Source of the DNA: Paramecium tetraurelia | Lineage: Eukaryota; Ciliophora; Oligohymenophorea; Peniculida; Parameciidae | Assembly (NCBI RefSeq): GCF_000165425.1 | Contig: NW_001799033.1 | Span: forward strand, 190,611 to 254,610 | Direction: 5' to 3' | Length of the DNA stretch: 64,000 nucleotides | In this document: positions 63,878 to 64,000 of the stretch, piece after piece | How the letters are laid out: every line of letters starts with the position of its first letter | How positions within the stretch are numbered: position 1 is the stretch's first letter | The notes under the pieces: model-generated | What the model was told of the DNA's origin: nothing | Seen by the model: the letters and a program-made list of their open reading frames with translations, nothing else | Databases searched by the model: none | Made by a program: the position numbers and the translations under genes

Positions 63878-64000
63878 ATGAATAATTTAGAGGAAATGCC
63901 AAATAATATGATAATTTAATTATAAAAATAAAAATAATGTAAAGAGAATAGGCAGTTTAGATTGCAGGATAATTATATAATTATTATACAAAAAAAGGGA
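63878..64000 (+). CDS. Possible gene start, cut by the window edge
   Basis: An ATG at 63878 is followed by a TGA-free frame to the end of the window, 41 codons, rich in Asn, Gln and Lys. Divergent placement from the kinase gene is normal spacing here. It is too short to identify and may be spacer. Confidence 0.25.

Overview
The window looks like macronuclear-type DNA of a ciliate, most likely Paramecium. On both strands, long and recognisable proteins are read only if TAA and TAG mean glutamine and TGA is the sole stop. Nearly every gene is cut by very short GT...AG introns, mostly 19-34 nt, that restore the frame exactly. The DNA is very AT-rich, genes sit 20-150 nt apart on both strands, and there is no sign of operons, CRISPR, IS elements or bacterial signals. 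Coordinates below are my manual reconstructions; most exon sets were checked for frame arithmetic (coding length divisible by three).

Layout. 1-4169: a partial gene, a small gene, a membrane protein, an ABHD17-like serine hydrolase and an unknown protein. 4999-9025: a decayed PP2C phosphatase, a small gene, a possible channel-gene relic and a ciliate membrane protein. 9328-18000: a Q/N-rich protein, an Aurora-like kinase, a ULK/NEK-like kinase, a charged coiled-coil protein and an unknown protein. 18506-26089: a coiled-coil protein, a protein with two cyclic-nucleotide-binding domains, a TBC Rab-GAP, a heat shock transcription factor and a LisH-DYRK kinase. 26108-38517: a broken MFS transporter, an unknown protein, a METTL13-like methyltransferase, a TPR protein, a truncated cystathionine beta-synthase, a mitochondrial Lon protease, a CTD-type phosphatase, ISCA1 and an NT-C2 protein. 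38751-53470: unknown and coiled-coil proteins, an epsin-like polyQ protein, cilium protein CFAP221, a SOS1-like Na+/H+ exchanger, a RAP-domain protein and an FtsH/YME1 protease. 53612-63468: a secreted repeat protein, a type I membrane protein, Rab GDI, an HTH protein, broken material and an AGC kinase. A possible gene start lies at the right edge.

The genes are ordinary, unlinked eukaryotic housekeeping and signalling functions: vesicle traffic (GDI, TBC, epsin-like), mitochondrial upkeep (Lon, FtsH, ISCA1, RAP), signalling (four kinases, two phosphatases counting the relic, a cyclic-nucleotide protein), cilia (CFAP221) and ion balance (exchanger). I see no evidence that neighbours form a joint system. 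The most informative oddities are gene relics at different stages of decay (PP2C, MFS, CBS, weaker ones at 7060, 59866 and 61338), fitting gradual loss of duplicates in a genome shaped by whole-genome duplication; single-base frame breaks in otherwise intact genes; and a polyglutamine tract written mainly in a reassigned stop codon.
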